In this document: positions 47,500 through 59,000 of the stretch, in pieces | Numbering within the stretch: position 1 is the stretch's first letter | Layout of the letters: every line of letters begins with the position of its first letter | DNA from: Armillaria gallica | Lineage: Eukaryota; Basidiomycota; Agaricomycetes; Agaricales; Physalacriaceae | Length of the DNA: 64,000 nt | Reading direction: 5' to 3' | Assembly: GCA_037576215.1 (NCBI GenBank) | Contig: JBANDB010000007.1 | Location: forward strand, 217,001-281,000 | The notes under the pieces: generated by a model | What the model saw: only the letters and a program-made list of their open reading frames with translations | Told to the model about the DNA's origin: nothing | Databases searched by the model: none | Translations under genes and position numbers: made by a program

Positions 47500-48172
47500 T
47501 CCGGGGTGGACGGCTTACGAAGCTTTCGTTCGAAACTCTCAACTCTTTAGGAATTCCAGATACACTCTCGCTTGGACTGGTATTGGCACAGTCTGGTCGA
47601 ACACTGTCGACATCCCGCTTCGTCTCTTCCACTTGCAATATCCTATTCGCATCCGATTACAAGCTCTAATCGCTTTTTCCTACATGAAACCTCCACAATA
47701 TCGTTCGAGATTTTTCTGATATTCCTTCTTACAGGTTCCTTCCCAACCGACCCTCGCATCGTCGACCAATCGATTACACAACTCACTGCGAGCAGCAGAT
47801 CCTTTCTTCACAGTGTCACTTTCCTCAATTGAAAGATATGAACTTGATGGGTACCGGATCTGGTTCCTAAGCAGATATTCATGACTTCATTTCGTTGTTG
47901 TTGCCCATTCCATATGCTCCCTAACATCTCTGACATCTCTCAAATTCTCTGGTTGCGCTGTTGACGAGCACCTGATCTACATCTTGCAGGCCAGTCCTGA
48001 ACTCACCACCTTGTCCCTCATTTTCTCCGGGCAGGTTGATTACGTGCAAACGGTCAAGTCCTTGATCGCCCGACTAGGAGAAGAAAAGCCGGTTTTAGTT
48101 CCAAACCTGCAGACATTATCACAGTGCATTGTCGTCCCTGGGATCCTTCTGACTTTGGAAACCCTTGTCTAG
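47500..48172 (+). pseudogene. F-box-like pseudogene, paralogue of 52018-53688
   Basis: Fragments in different frames match the second copy. VDIPLRLFHLQYPIRIRLQA matches FDIPHRLFHLLCPIRRRLQA. GSFPTDPRIVDQSITQLT matches GSFSIADPRIVNQSIIQL. GCAVDEHLIYILQASPELTT matches GCAVDKHLIYILQASPEITA. Frameshifts and stops separate the blocks, and a segment between RIVDQ and SGCAV is shortened. The 5' part including the F-box is missing; the transposon at 46385-47470 ends close to its left limit. Confidence 0.7.
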
Positions 48173-48654
48173 TCTATCTTCTGGTCGACATCCCATTTTC
48201 TTTCTGCTTCGTTCTCTTCTTTCCTGACAGCTTTCATTAATGTGATGAGTGTAACGCCCCGCATCCGTTTTCGTGAAGCGTGCCTTCGAGTATGGCGCGC
48301 TGGTTGTATATGAATTTGCTATCGATAGTTGTGACATATACCAATCTGCTACGTTCATATTGTCTCATAGTTGTTGTCCAATGCCAGGGCATCGGGTTTT
48401 CAAAACCACATAATAATCCTTCCCGGTTCATGCCAATATTGCACAAGGACGACTGGGACACCTTATTCGCGTATTGGATGTCAAGCAAGTCAAGACTAGG
48501 GTAGGCTGAAGTTGGACTGGAGCCAGTCCCTTCTGCTGCGCCAGGATTGTGCGTATACGGAACAGGTCCCGGCTGTACAAGGTTAATCACATTGACAAGT
48601 TATCAAGAGCCATCCTCTGTCAGTGGGATGGAATGATCCTCAGCAACTAGAATC

Positions 48655-50994
48655 TTATTTCTCAAACTCGTTCAAAACAAATTGCAAATTCAAAAAGTCC
48701 GTCTTGTCCACATCCCAGTCTGAGACAGGGTGAGTAGCCTTATTGAGGAGGGTGACATGAGCATACCATCAGGAATCATAGTAATGTTGTCTCGCAGGAG
48801 CTGCAAGACATGTTTTGACATCGGTGTATACTGTTCCCAGGCACCTGCCAAGGGGCAATAAGCTCAAACCATTAAACTACGTAACACGCTCACTTCCAGG
48901 ATTCAGTTCCCAAATAAAATTGATATAAAAGTCTAGCATCTGATTGGCGAACTCATCCTCCACATCCGCGGGTACGGGTCCGAAAAGCAGGGCCAGCTCT
49001 GAGCCATGGGATACTTGGAATCATTCAGTTACTCGGTCGGACACAAGAAAGGAGCAAGTACTAACCGCCAAGTTCCAGGTTGTTCCCTGGTATGAACTCC
49101 CTAAAGTAATACGCATACATCGGCTGCGACGCACTCGCATGTTCAAAGAACAGCCTCCTCGAGGCTAAGAACAGCTTGTCCGTAAACCACGCCTCTCCTC
49201 TGTCAAAAAGGGAATCCCCAGTGCTGAATGGCGCTCCGAGGGACGAATCATTCGCCGGCCATAGTTGCTGGAGCCCTGCGAACAAATCTTGGGCGAGCGT
49301 ACGGTTGAGATTGACGACCTCGTTCACGAAGTTGTCGAAGGCAGCGTTTTGGAGGTTGTCAGAAAGGTCGAGGCCGAGTAAGCTCATGCTGAAAGCGGTT
49401 CCTTCGTTTACCTGAGAGGAGTGAGGTGGGAAAAAGACTCGCCGTCCCATGTTATACTACTCACGTTTGTACCGCCAATGTAAGGGAGGTGTAGGAAGTC
49501 GCCCCGTTTAATCTTCGCTGATGCTCATTCTGGGATAAGGCTACCTGGTGGGCCAACTGAGGGATCCCATAGTTGTCCATTGAACGTGTTCGCAATCATT
49601 GTATTACTGATGTTCATCAAGGTCTGATAGAAGAGGATTTGAGTAATTCATGCGCAGAAAAAAAAAACCAGTCACTTCGAAAGGTACATCCCTCAAACAC
49701 TCTACAGATCCTGAACCAGCAGCACAGCCTGTCTGAGTGAGCAACATATCAAATGGTCTCCTTGGCCTATCATATGTGCTCGCATCTGGGGAGTCTTTGC
49801 TATAAGGAAGGTTCGAGAATGAGTAAAGCAGAAGGAAATCATAGAGGTTGACGAACAAAGGACCTGTAGATGAGTCTGCGATTCCAGCCCGGAACAGGGG
49901 AAAAGACTCGGGGGCGGGAAATACAAAGTGGGCTTCGACACTTCCGGCACCAGCAGACTGTGGAGGAAGACCCTCAGTGTGACTCGTATGAAAGCGAATT
50001 CGGCGCACCTGTCCCCAAATCGTGACCTGTTCATGATGTACTTAGGTACGTATTAAGGACGGGGCCATGAGACTTTCCTTGAACGGATCGCCACCAAAAG
50101 CACGGATATTCTCATGAATGAATATCAAAGCTTGCCGTTGATCCGACAGACCCGCGTTGAGGTCTCCTGGAGGGACGTTGACACTAGAAAGCTTTCTTCC
50201 CCCTTAGGGTTGGTCAGTCGTTTAGAGAAAAGTGCTTGACGTACAAAGCCAAAAGTATTGAGTCGGTAATTCCTGGGTAGAAGCAGTGAGCTGCTAGTTT
50301 CAAGCAAGACTTTCATATACTAACGTAGAGACAAACAAAATGGGTTTTCCGATTTCGATACTTCGGTTCAGAATACCTGTTTACAGTCAGATGTCGAGTA
50401 TGAGTCATTGTGAGTCACCCACGGGTAGGGTCAAAACGAGGCATTGACGCTGCGCTGGTGGTAGGGTTTCTAAGTGTTGCGTAGGTCACAAGGACAAGTA
50501 AACACACACCCACTAGTATATGCTCCGCCCTAAATACAGGTCATTGAATAATAGCTCAAGCGAAACTGATCCTAGACGTACATGGATCCAAAACAAAACT
50601 GGTAGACCCTCCTTACTGTCCACTGCCCCCTCCGGTCTCCAGATCTACTGGTTACACTTCCAGGTCATCATCCAAAAGTCACGAGATAGGAACCACGCAC
50701 ATTGAGATAAAGACAATCCTCGCCGATGCTGGCGCCAAGATTACCGAGAGGTTGGGGACAAGCATTCCCAAAGGTCGTAGCATTGCGCCGGACCAGGGAA
50801 AGATTCGTATGAACAGGAACCGGAGCTTTGAACCTTAGATCGCCCACGGGTGGAAGAGCAAACGGTATCCCCAGCCAACGATCTAAGCCATTCATGTTTT
50901 GTCCAGTGAAAATACCGGAAGGGAGTTGTATGTCAAGAGTGGAGCGTGTTGTGCTAGCGGCGAGCAGAACTCCGAGTAGTAAGTTTACAATCAT
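48655..50994 (-). CDS. type-B carboxylesterase/lipase (alpha/beta hydrolase)
   Basis: This is a secreted esterase. The ATG at 50994 gives the signal peptide MIVNLLLGVLLAASTTRST (a longer start at 51078 exists but is less typical). Family blocks in order: LDRWLGIPFALPPVGDLRFK, IGEDCLYLNV, NVPPGDLNAGLSDQRQALIF, IHENIRAFGGDPFK and VTIWGQSAGAGSVEAHFVFP, where GQSAG holds the nucleophile Ser. Later come TYDRPRRPFDMLLTQTGCAA, YIGGTNVNEGTAFS, YAYYFREFIPGNN, VSHGSELALLFGPVP (catalytic His region) and DFLNLQFVLNEFEK. The stop TAA is at 48657-48655. About nine introns of 50-70 nt. The catalytic Ser and the HGSEL region are present, so it looks functional. Substrate is unknown. Confidence 0.85.
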
Positions 50995-51600
50995 GACAGC
51001 AGAGCTGGCTGCGCTATACCATTTTTTGAAAGAGAAGTTATATACTTGCAGCGGTCGATGGGAAATTTTCAACGCCATGAGAGTGTAGCTCCTCGAATTG
51101 GGCAGTGAAGCAGTGTTCCTTCAGCAGGCATGGGAGCATCAGATATTAATAGCACAAAAGATGAGTCAACTGCATTTAAATAGATTTTCAGAAGGAGTGA
51201 AAGTCCCAAAGAGCTGGTAGACATTCTGGTTTCGTGTGAATCGTGCGATCAGGAGTACAAAAAGTATAATTTCAAAAAGCAAAGAAAATATTGCACGTGA
51301 TAAGGTGAGCAAATTTGAGCGTCGTTTGACCATGATCTCTATCTTATTCCCCTCCTTTCGTCTGGTTGATTTTTGTGCGGAGGGGCTAGCCACGGTATTC
51401 CCCATTCAAGGACCTTGTGACCAACGTTTCCCTCTATTCTTTCGATCTGTAATGGCGAAGTCCTGTGCGCACTATCTCTCTCGATTCTCGAACGCGAAAA
51501 CGTCAAATCTTCAGCTGAAGATCGAACAATGCTCCCCGTTTGTCATTTCTGGAATGCGCGTGTTCTCATGCCCCAGGGATTCACACCAGTAACACTGTCT
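50995..51600. other. region upstream of the esterase
   Basis: It presumably holds the esterase promoter on the minus strand. The plus-strand frame at 51236-51592 is open without a domain. Nothing else was seen. Confidence 0.4.
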
Positions 51601-51733
51601 CCCTGTCTCACTTATCCTCCTATCCAACATTTAATTCTTAACCCCCATGGCGGGATCCGTACACCTTTATGTCCCTCTCCATGGTCCAGATCGTGCTGCA
51701 GCTTCTTCACGACTGCTACGACTCAGCCGCTGA
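51600..51733 (+). pseudogene. promoter and first codons of an HNH-nuclease gene, duplicated fragment
   Basis: GTCTCACTTATCCTCCTATC and the ATG at 51647 followed by MAGSVHLYVPLHGPD match the start of the gene at 60372 (MAGSVHLYVPLQGPD), including about 45 bp of leader. After roughly 20 codons the similarity is lost, and the frame closes at a TGA at 51731-51733. It is a partial duplicate lacking the HNH domain. Confidence 0.65.
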
Positions 51734-52017
51734 AACTTTGAGAACATGGGAGGCAATGCCTTTCCCTCTCGTCGCCAGTGGGCGTCTGATTGGACTGGCT
51801 TATGTGACGCAGTTGCACAACAATTACCTTTTGTACTTTCTTGCATATAAGTGCCTCTCGTGTCTAGCACAACCGATCATCGTTCTGCTTTCCAGGAAGA
51901 CACGGAACCTTTCTCTATGTAAGGTTCATTCTGAAACCTCTTGGCAGATGGCAGATCAGCGGGATCCGAAAAGTGAGTGAGACATTGTAGGCGCTGTCCT
52001 TGAGATTCTGACTGATG

Positions 52018-53688
52018 ATGTCAAGCTCCACCAAACTTATGGATGAACTTGTTCAGAAGCACACTTCCAAGCTCTCCTATCAATTTCCGCAATCCTTCGC
52101 CTCTTTTCTGAACACTAACGAGCTACCCAAGGCCGACGTTCTGGCTGGCCTATCCAAAAATGTGTCTGATGCTCTTCGGTCAGTGACATCCGACATTGAA
52201 TGTCTCCTCAATACCTATTTCCAACTGCAAAACATCCATCATCACCTCCTACAGCTTGACACTGACTGCAAAAAGGCGATGGCTCCCGCCATGCCCAGAA
52301 ATGTTGATGGAGGTGTTTCAAGTCAGCCATGCTGTGTGTGATCATGGTGATGTCCTCGATCTCAGTTGGAGTCCGTATGTTATCAGTCATGTATGTCGCC
52401 TATGGAGGTACATCGTGATAGAGGAGTGCCCTGAGATTTGGGCGGATTTCTGGCTCGAGCGGAATCGGTGGGATTTTCTGAAAGATCCTGTGGCTCTGCT
52501 TTCCTTGGCGCTTTCGCGCTCTGGTAATAGTCCATTGGAGTTTCTAGTTGAAGGGGCTGGCGGAAACGACTGCCAGTTAGTAGTGGGCTGTCGGATGAGA
52601 CAGAGCTACATTGGACGACCCATGAGCATAGGGATGATGGTGTCACTGAAGAGATTCTACAGGTTCTGGTTGAACACTGTCGCCATTGGAAGGATGTTTA
52701 TTTTGACATCCCACATCGTCTCTTCCATCTGCTATGTCCTATTCGCAGACGATTACAAGCTCTCGTCGCCTGTTCATACAACGAAACCTCCGACATCTAT
52801 CCATCGCTCATTTCTGTTGAATCCGACATTCTGTACGGCGTGTCTGTCCTCGAAACCATAACGGTATCATATTTTCCTAACATCGAGAGCCCGCTGGTCA
52901 TCTTCGTTCCATGAATGTGCCCAAAGTTGAAGTCATTCATGGACAATCAGAGATGGGGAGACGACGAGCTTCACTAGCACTTTCTCGATATCATTCAATA
53001 TTTTCCTGGTCTCCGCAACTTTGCCGTTCTTCTTACGGGTTCCTTCTCAATCGCTGACCCTCGCATCGTCAACCAATCGATCATACAACTCACCACGAGC
53101 AGCAGATCCTTTCTTCGCAGTATCACTTTACCTCAATTCAAAGATATGGACTTGATGGGCTCCGGTTCTGCTTCCCAAGCAGACATTCATGACACCATTT
53201 CGTCATTGTATGACCTTGTTGCTTATTCCACATGTTCCCTGGCATCTCTCAAAGTCTCTGGTTGTGCTGTCGACAAACACCTGATCTACATCTTGCAGGC
53301 CAGTCCTGAAATCACTGCCTTGTCCCTCATCTTCTCCAAGTTGCAGGGTGATTCCGTGCAGATGGTCCAGTCCTTGATCGCCCGACTAGGAGAAGAAGAG
53401 CCAGCTTTCGTTCCAAACCTGCAGACGTTATCGTTAAAGGTCAGGCCCGATGCTTCCTCTCAGACGTTAGTCATGGGACTTCTTGAGTCGAATCTCTTGG
53501 ATAGCATTGAAAGACGATGGATGAAGGGGTCTTTGCGTTCGGTCACGGTCAATATTCTTCCTCAGTTACAAGCCAGCCAGGGGGAGTTTACATTGACTCA
53601 TCCGTGCTGTGAAAGACTAGCTAGAATGAACAAAGAAGGGTTTGGTGTATGCTTTTGCAGACATTATAGATCACTGCTAGGTTTGTAG
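52018..53688 (+). pseudogene. F-box-like gene with frameshifts and a stop
   Basis: The start MMSSSTKLMDELVQKHTSKL lies just before the coiled-coil-like LNTYFQLQNIHHHLLQLDTD. The F-box block LPPCPEMLMEVFQVSHAV, then ISHVCRLWRYIVIEECPEIW, continues in another frame, so about one base was lost near 52290. A second shift lies near 52570, where the frame moves to DETELHWTTHEH and VLVEHCRHWKDVYFDIPHRL. A TAG interrupts GDDELH*HFLDIIQYFPGL at about 52970. The end is open again (KDMDLMGSGSASQADIHDT to CFCRHYRSLLGL). It was an F-box substrate adaptor; it now looks non-functional. Paralogue: 47500-48172. Confidence 0.8.
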
Positions 53689-53689
53689 C

Positions 53690-54170
53690 TTGCTGTGATG
53701 CCTGTTTAAACGAGGACGTCTTTCTAAGCCCTGTGTATGCAGCTCTCATACAGTCGACAGTGTAGCGTACAATCATTTTCTGGGGTATAGTTTGAAATGT
53801 TGATCTAAGCTGATCCTCCGTTCGAGATCGGAGAGAGGACTCAGGAATGTAATGACTGGGCAGCGAAAATGGCTAGGGACAAGGTGGGGGCACATTGATG
53901 GGGGTACAACGACCATTGAGGCACCTGATTTTTATGATATTGAAGCACTCGGATGCAGGCTCGGGGAAAAAGAAAAGAACAGGCGACGTTGACGAGGTCA
54001 AAATGACGTCATGAACCTCTTTTGATGACCCGGAAGTATGTATGCGTGGCTGTGCACTTTTCCACCTTTCATCTGTGCACCCTTCTTTCAATGCTCACCG
54101 CGGCGGACATCCTTTACCACCGACTCATATACGATAAAAATACTTACGATAAAATACTCCAAGCTGACCT
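53690..54170. other. flank upstream of the LINE, nothing recognised
   Basis: No gene was found. GACCTTG at 54164-54170 recurs right after the LINE tail at 60312-60318 and is a weak candidate for a short target-site duplication. Confidence 0.3.
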
Positions 54171-54214
54171 TGACTTGGCATTACGAGACTCGGATTTATC
54201 CTTCTCTGACCCTT

Positions 54215-54287
54215 CTACCGCGCTACGACGAAGGGGTTCGGTCGCATGCCTTGCGCTCTGCAACCGCCCTGTGGAAAGGGAAGAAAG

Positions 54288-54320
<33 letters not shown>

Positions 54321-54490
54321 AGGGACGTCGAAAGGCTTTCGCGCTACGACTTGGGCGTTGGGAGCATGCTTATGCACTGCGAACGCGCCACACCTGTTGG
54401 TGTTGTCCTGTTCCGTCGAAAGGCTACCACGCTACGATGAAGGGGGTGGATCGAAAGGCTTCCGTGCTACGACCGCCCCATGTCACCGGC
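54215..54490 (+). repeat. iterated GCTACGA boxes in the LINE 5' region
   Basis: The word CGCTACGA or a close variant (GCTACGA) appears at about 54219, 54340, 54430 and 54465. Most copies are preceded by CGAAAGGCTT or CGAAAGGCTA. A poly-A run of about 30 lies inside, near 54290-54318. Such repeats can be LINE promoter units. Copy number is small and spacing irregular. Confidence 0.5.
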
Positions 54491-55027
54491 ACTGCCTTTT
54501 TTTTCTGTCTTGACAACTCGGGCACTTTGGAGGCTGCATGTTCGAGGATCCCACTCTTGAACACGTGTCCAAGGTAAACAGAAACGTTTATCCTTCGACT
54601 CAACAGTGAGGTTGCCGTTGCATGGCCCGTGCGCATGCTGCCACATGGCATTGACTTTTTCGTGTTGCCTCCCCCCACCATGACCTTTCCTCTGGGTCGT
54701 CCCAATCGCTCCCCCTGTGGCCTTCCGATGATTCCGCTGGCTCTCTTTTATGGGGTTTCTTGAATGCAATCGCCCACCTGACCCCTATGCCAATATGAAT
54801 GCGCGATCATATGAAATTTTACCCTCGCTTTCCGCGTATTTCTACGGTTCGTGGGCTTGACCCTTCTCCCCACCCCACCAAGGATGTCTCCACAAGAAGA
54901 CGAGGGTACACTCAACGATGCTGCGACCGATGCGGGATCTCCTGTGGCTGAGGAGGGTATGTCTGCATGTTGAACATGTGGTCCTGGCTCATCTCCCTGT
55001 TGCCTTTAGCGCCAATTGTAACGTTGC

Positions 55028-56095
55028 GTGAGGTTCCACGCCTGCGACTGCCACCGCTCATGCATGGAACTGACCCGTGAGCCCCGTCTCACTACGTCTT
55101 CCATCATAGATAGCACACTGATATGTCTCCTCAGGGAACCTACCCCCAATGACGCTGAGGACAGTCCAGGCCCATCCGTCAAGCCCAGCTCTAGGAATGG
55201 CAAGGTTCGCAACGTGCGGGGTAGTGATCCCCACGCCTATGACCAGCTTGGCTTGCTGCGCCAGCCATCGGGGACCGAGCCTGCCGCTGAACATCGACGC
55301 TGTATCGACGCTAACGAGGCTACGCTCGCTTCCCAACTCTTACGTCTCAAGGATGGGATGGCAGCTGAGGCGAAGAAGTGGGACGAGCAGCACACACTCG
55401 TCCTCACAGCCATTGTCGACATACAGGACAGTTTGACCGCGATTCGTGAGGCTCCGCCCTCTTCCGTTGCCCCCCCTTCTGTGAACGAGCTTGCAGCGAT
55501 GTTCAACCAGAGCATGGATACGATGGAGGCGCTAACAAGGGCTGTTGCAGACTCGACTGCTTCCATGATGACTATACGCGCTCGCTTGACCGCCGTCGAA
55601 GCACGGCTCGAAAACCCCCCCGTGCAGGAGGTCATCACTCCTGCAGCGAATCGCTCGACCCGCAACTCGACGAGGGGTTCCGTTAAGCGAGGACGGGGTG
55701 CTGGTGGCCACTACATCTCTCACATACACAATGTCCAACCGCCTGGCTTTACTCCTCCATCTGCCAGTGTCCAACCACCTGCCTTCACTCCTGTTCCAAC
55801 CCCTGCTACGGTGGAAGGTCCTCCTACTTTTGTCCGTTTCCTCACCACTGCGGAGCCTGCAGGTCTCGTGGCTGCACGCAACATACTCTCGTTCCTGACC
55901 TCCTACCCACCGGGCACTATATCTGCTGCCCATGGGTACCCAGGTTCACGCACCATCTTCCTACGCTTCCGTAATAATGCATCAGCGATGGCTTTCGTTG
56001 ACGCCATATCTAACGGTCTGAGTGGCCTGTATGCAGACTCTTCGGCGTTGGTTGTCCATTCCCTCCCTCCCGGGGTCTCCAACCTGGGAAACTAG
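55028..56095 (+). CDS. LINE ORF1 (nucleic-acid-binding/coiled-coil protein)
   Basis: The open frame ends at TAG 56093-56095. Its first codon at 55028 is GTG, so the true start is probably upstream. An ATG at 54884 (MSPQEDEGTLNDAATDAGSP) could be joined by splicing, but I could not fix the junction. The product has an Asp/Ser/Pro-rich N-terminus, a helical region (EATLASQLLRLKDGMAAEAK, ADSTASMMTIRARLTAVEAR), a basic RGSVKRGRGAGGHY patch and a Pro-rich linker. The C-terminal domain (RTIFLRFRNNASAMAFVDAI) resembles an RRM-like fold of LINE ORF1 proteins. The final codons GGA AAC TAG form part of a -1 frameshift signal. Confidence 0.7.
   Translation: MRFHACDCHRSCMELTREPRLTTSSIIDSTLICLLREPTPNDAEDSPGPSVKPSSRNGKVRNVRGSDPHAYDQLGLLRQPSGTEPAAEHRRCIDANEATLASQLLRLKDGMAAEAKKWDEQHTLVLTAIVDIQDSLTAIREAPPSSVAPPSVNELAAMFNQSMDTMEALTRAVADSTASMMTIRARLTAVEARLENPPVQEVITPAANRSTRNSTRGSVKRGRGAGGHYISHIHNVQPPGFTPPSASVQPPAFTPVPTPATVEGPPTFVRFLTTAEPAGLVAARNILSFLTSYPPGTISAAHGYPGSRTIFLRFRNNASAMAFVDAISNGLSGLYADSSALVVHSLPPGVSNLGN
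56086..56092 (+). promoter_or_regulatory. -1 ribosomal frameshift slippery site GGGAAAC
   Basis: ORF1 ends ...CTG GGA AAC TAG, and the preceding G makes G-GGA-AAC, a canonical X-XXY-YYZ heptamer in the zero frame directly before the stop. Slipping back one base gives ...GGG AAA CTA GAT GGG GTC..., which is open without a stop into ORF2 (reaching NILAWNIHGEL). Downstream, GATGGGG (56095-56101) can pair with CCCCTC around an inner AGGG/CCCT stem. The arrangement is seen directly; frameshifting itself is inferred. Confidence 0.6.
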
Positions 56096-59000
56096 ATGGG
56101 GTCACGCCTCCAAGGGTTCACTTTTTTCCCTCCTCCCCTCGAGTTATTAATGATCCTGTACTCAATATCTTGGCGTGGAATATACATGGTGAATTGTATT
56201 GGATGCTGCGTGACCCGGAAGTCCTAGATTTGTTTTCTTCATATGATATCATCCTCCTCCAGGAGACGTGGTTACTCGAGGGAGAGGAGTTATCGCTCCC
56301 CATCCCTGGTGGATATACGCTCTGGTCCTCACCCCGCCCTGAGTCGGCGGAGATGGAGAAGCAGGGAGGTGGCCTGGCAGTCCTTTTTAGAATGGGGATG
56401 CCCATAACTTGGTGCAGGGAACTGAGTTGCTCTGAGTGCATGGTTCTTGACCTCCCTACACTGACTATTGTTCTTGTTTATCTGCCCCCTCATGCTTCCC
56501 CCTGGCTTCGTACGCTCGTAGTCGATCCTCTTCACTTCCTCAGTGGGGTGTTGGGGATCCGTACGCTCCTCCTGAAACCACTTCTCCTCCTTGGAGATTG
56601 TAATGCACGCACTGCCTCTCTCTCCTCGCTACCTTCTATCTTGGCAAGGTGGTCTGTAGACCCAAACACAGACACTCGTGGCAGATGGCTTGTTGAGGAA
56701 TGTCATGCTAACGATCTTGCAATTCTGAATGGTTCCTCCTACGACAGCTCACCGCAAAGTGACACAGATAGTGGGTGGACATCGTTCCAGCCTAACGGAC
56801 GTGCAGTTGTTGATTATGCTGCCATCTCCATGTCTGCGCTTCACCTTGTACAAGATTTTGCTGTTTCAAACTGGTCGGCATGGTCCAACCATGCATTCCT
56901 TTCCATATCCTTGTCCTGCAATGCTGAGACGGTCCTCAGCACGACCCGTCGTCGCTTTCGTCTGCCACGGTTGCATAAGCCACGGACGTCTCCTTTCATC
57001 ACCTTGCCCTCCCTCGATGACCTTCCTCCCGAGTTATGCGGACCACCATCAGTGCTTGATCTTTTGTACCAGGCCTTAGTGTCAGACTGTGCCTCTGATG
57101 CAGATGGGGAGCTTATTGAGCTCTATGGACATGCCTCGACTGTGGGAAGTCCACGCACTGTGTGGGTTGCTGGGGTGTGTATCCTGGAGGGCTCTCCAGA
57201 TGCACAGGCTGGTGCGGGGGTTTTTTGGGGGTTAAATGCCACACGAAACATGTCTATGCGGGTGCCTGGTGCTCAGATGGCTGTCCATGCAACCCATTGG
57301 GCCGTCATCTTTGCTCTCCTTCTGTCTCTCACTGAGTTTGAGTTGATTATTGTTATGGATCAAGTCGACGTCATACGTACATACTGCTGCTGGGCAGCTT
57401 CCCTGCAGCAAGAGGGCTGGATCTGCAGGGACGGTGATGTGATACAGTATGCGGTCCGGCTGTTACAGGCACGATCAGGGCACGTTGAGTTTAGGTTGCT
57501 GCGCAGTGGAATTTCTACACATCTCACCCAGCCTGTTATCTTTGTAAAGGAGCTCGCATTTGACGGGGCGATTGCTCTCTCTCCTTCTGCACTCCCTCCT
57601 CTCCCACCACGATGGTACGAGGCTCATACTGGTCTGCATCCTGCACGCATGGCACAAATAAAGGTGTTTACATCACTCCCTCATGCTCCCCGACCTGCCC
57701 AAGATCCAGAGTCCTTGCCACCCTTACCGGATACATGGTCCCCAAGTGTCCACAATAGTCGTCAGAGGGAATTGCGCCGGCGGCAGTGGGAGCTGAATAA
57801 CACCTTTATCGATGCATGCCGTGCGAGTGAACTGATGTTCTGGTCGACGATACGGGACTTTACTGACCCCAAACCTGTCGAGTCTAATGTTGACCTGACC
57901 TCCCTGGCCACGGAATTCGAGAGTCGGATGCGTGTTCCTGACACCCTTCCTCCAGACTTTGACAGGGTTGCACTGGAGCTTGCTGCCCTCGAGAGTAGCG
58001 CAATACCGGCGATAACGGTGGACCGCACTCCGAAACGGTCATTCTCCCGCCACTGGATTCTGGCAGATATTAAGTCAAATAGGGAGCGTCTGACTGGTCG
58101 CATGCGTAGCTCTCCGGGTTTTGATACAACCACCTATGGGTTGTTCATGGCCCTTTCTGAGGAAGCACTCCTCCAGTTTTTCAACATGTGTATGGATCTG
58201 CGGAGTGCACCAAGATGGTGGATGGTGATAGTACTGGTTGGGATTCTGAAGCCGGGCAAGGATCCCTCCAATCCTTCTTCCTACCGTCTCATTGGTCTTG
58301 AGGCGTGCCTCATGAAGATGTTTACACTGCTATGGGATGACAGGTTCCGGGAGTGGATGGAGGATGAAGGGATCTTGCCAGACACCCAGAATGGATTCCA
58401 CCGTGGCTACCATGGTCTGAACAACCCGTTCATCTTGCGCTGTGCAATTGAGACTGCGCTTGCTCTTGGCCGTCCTCTCTTTGTTGTTCTGCCTGACTTA
58501 TCGAATGCGTTTCCCTCAACGGACCACTCTTCGCTCTGGACACAGATGTACAAGGCTGGTGTTGCCGGTCCTCTCTTTGACTGGCTCCGCGCCATGTACA
58601 GTGGCATGCGATACTGTGTTCGTAGAGGGGATGCCTCGTCTCATTTCTTTGCCTCGAATATGGGCATCCTTGCTGGTGACTCTACATCTCCTAGTGTTTG
58701 GAACTTCTTTGGCTCTGACTTTAGGCCGTGTCCTCACCCCGATGATGTATACTTCGGGGACCGACCGGTTCTGAATGTCGAACATGCGGATGATGGTGCC
58801 CTTTGGTCCACGTCTGTGGCTGGAGTCCAGTTTCACTGTGATGAGTATGGGCCATGGGCAAGCAGCAAAGGACTGCTCATCAACTTCGAGAAGACGAAGG
58901 TACTTTCGTTGATGGTGACTTAATGATGTCCTCTCTCACACTGTGCCATTAGGCTTTGATTTTTGGGACGCGACCCCGGGAAATGCCTGTGATAATGCTC

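Noticed and set aside
54038..54577. 179-codon frame with a poly-Lys run
   Set aside because: The lysines come from the A-run inside the LINE 5' region and the same DNA is open in several frames; it is non-coding UTR-type sequence.
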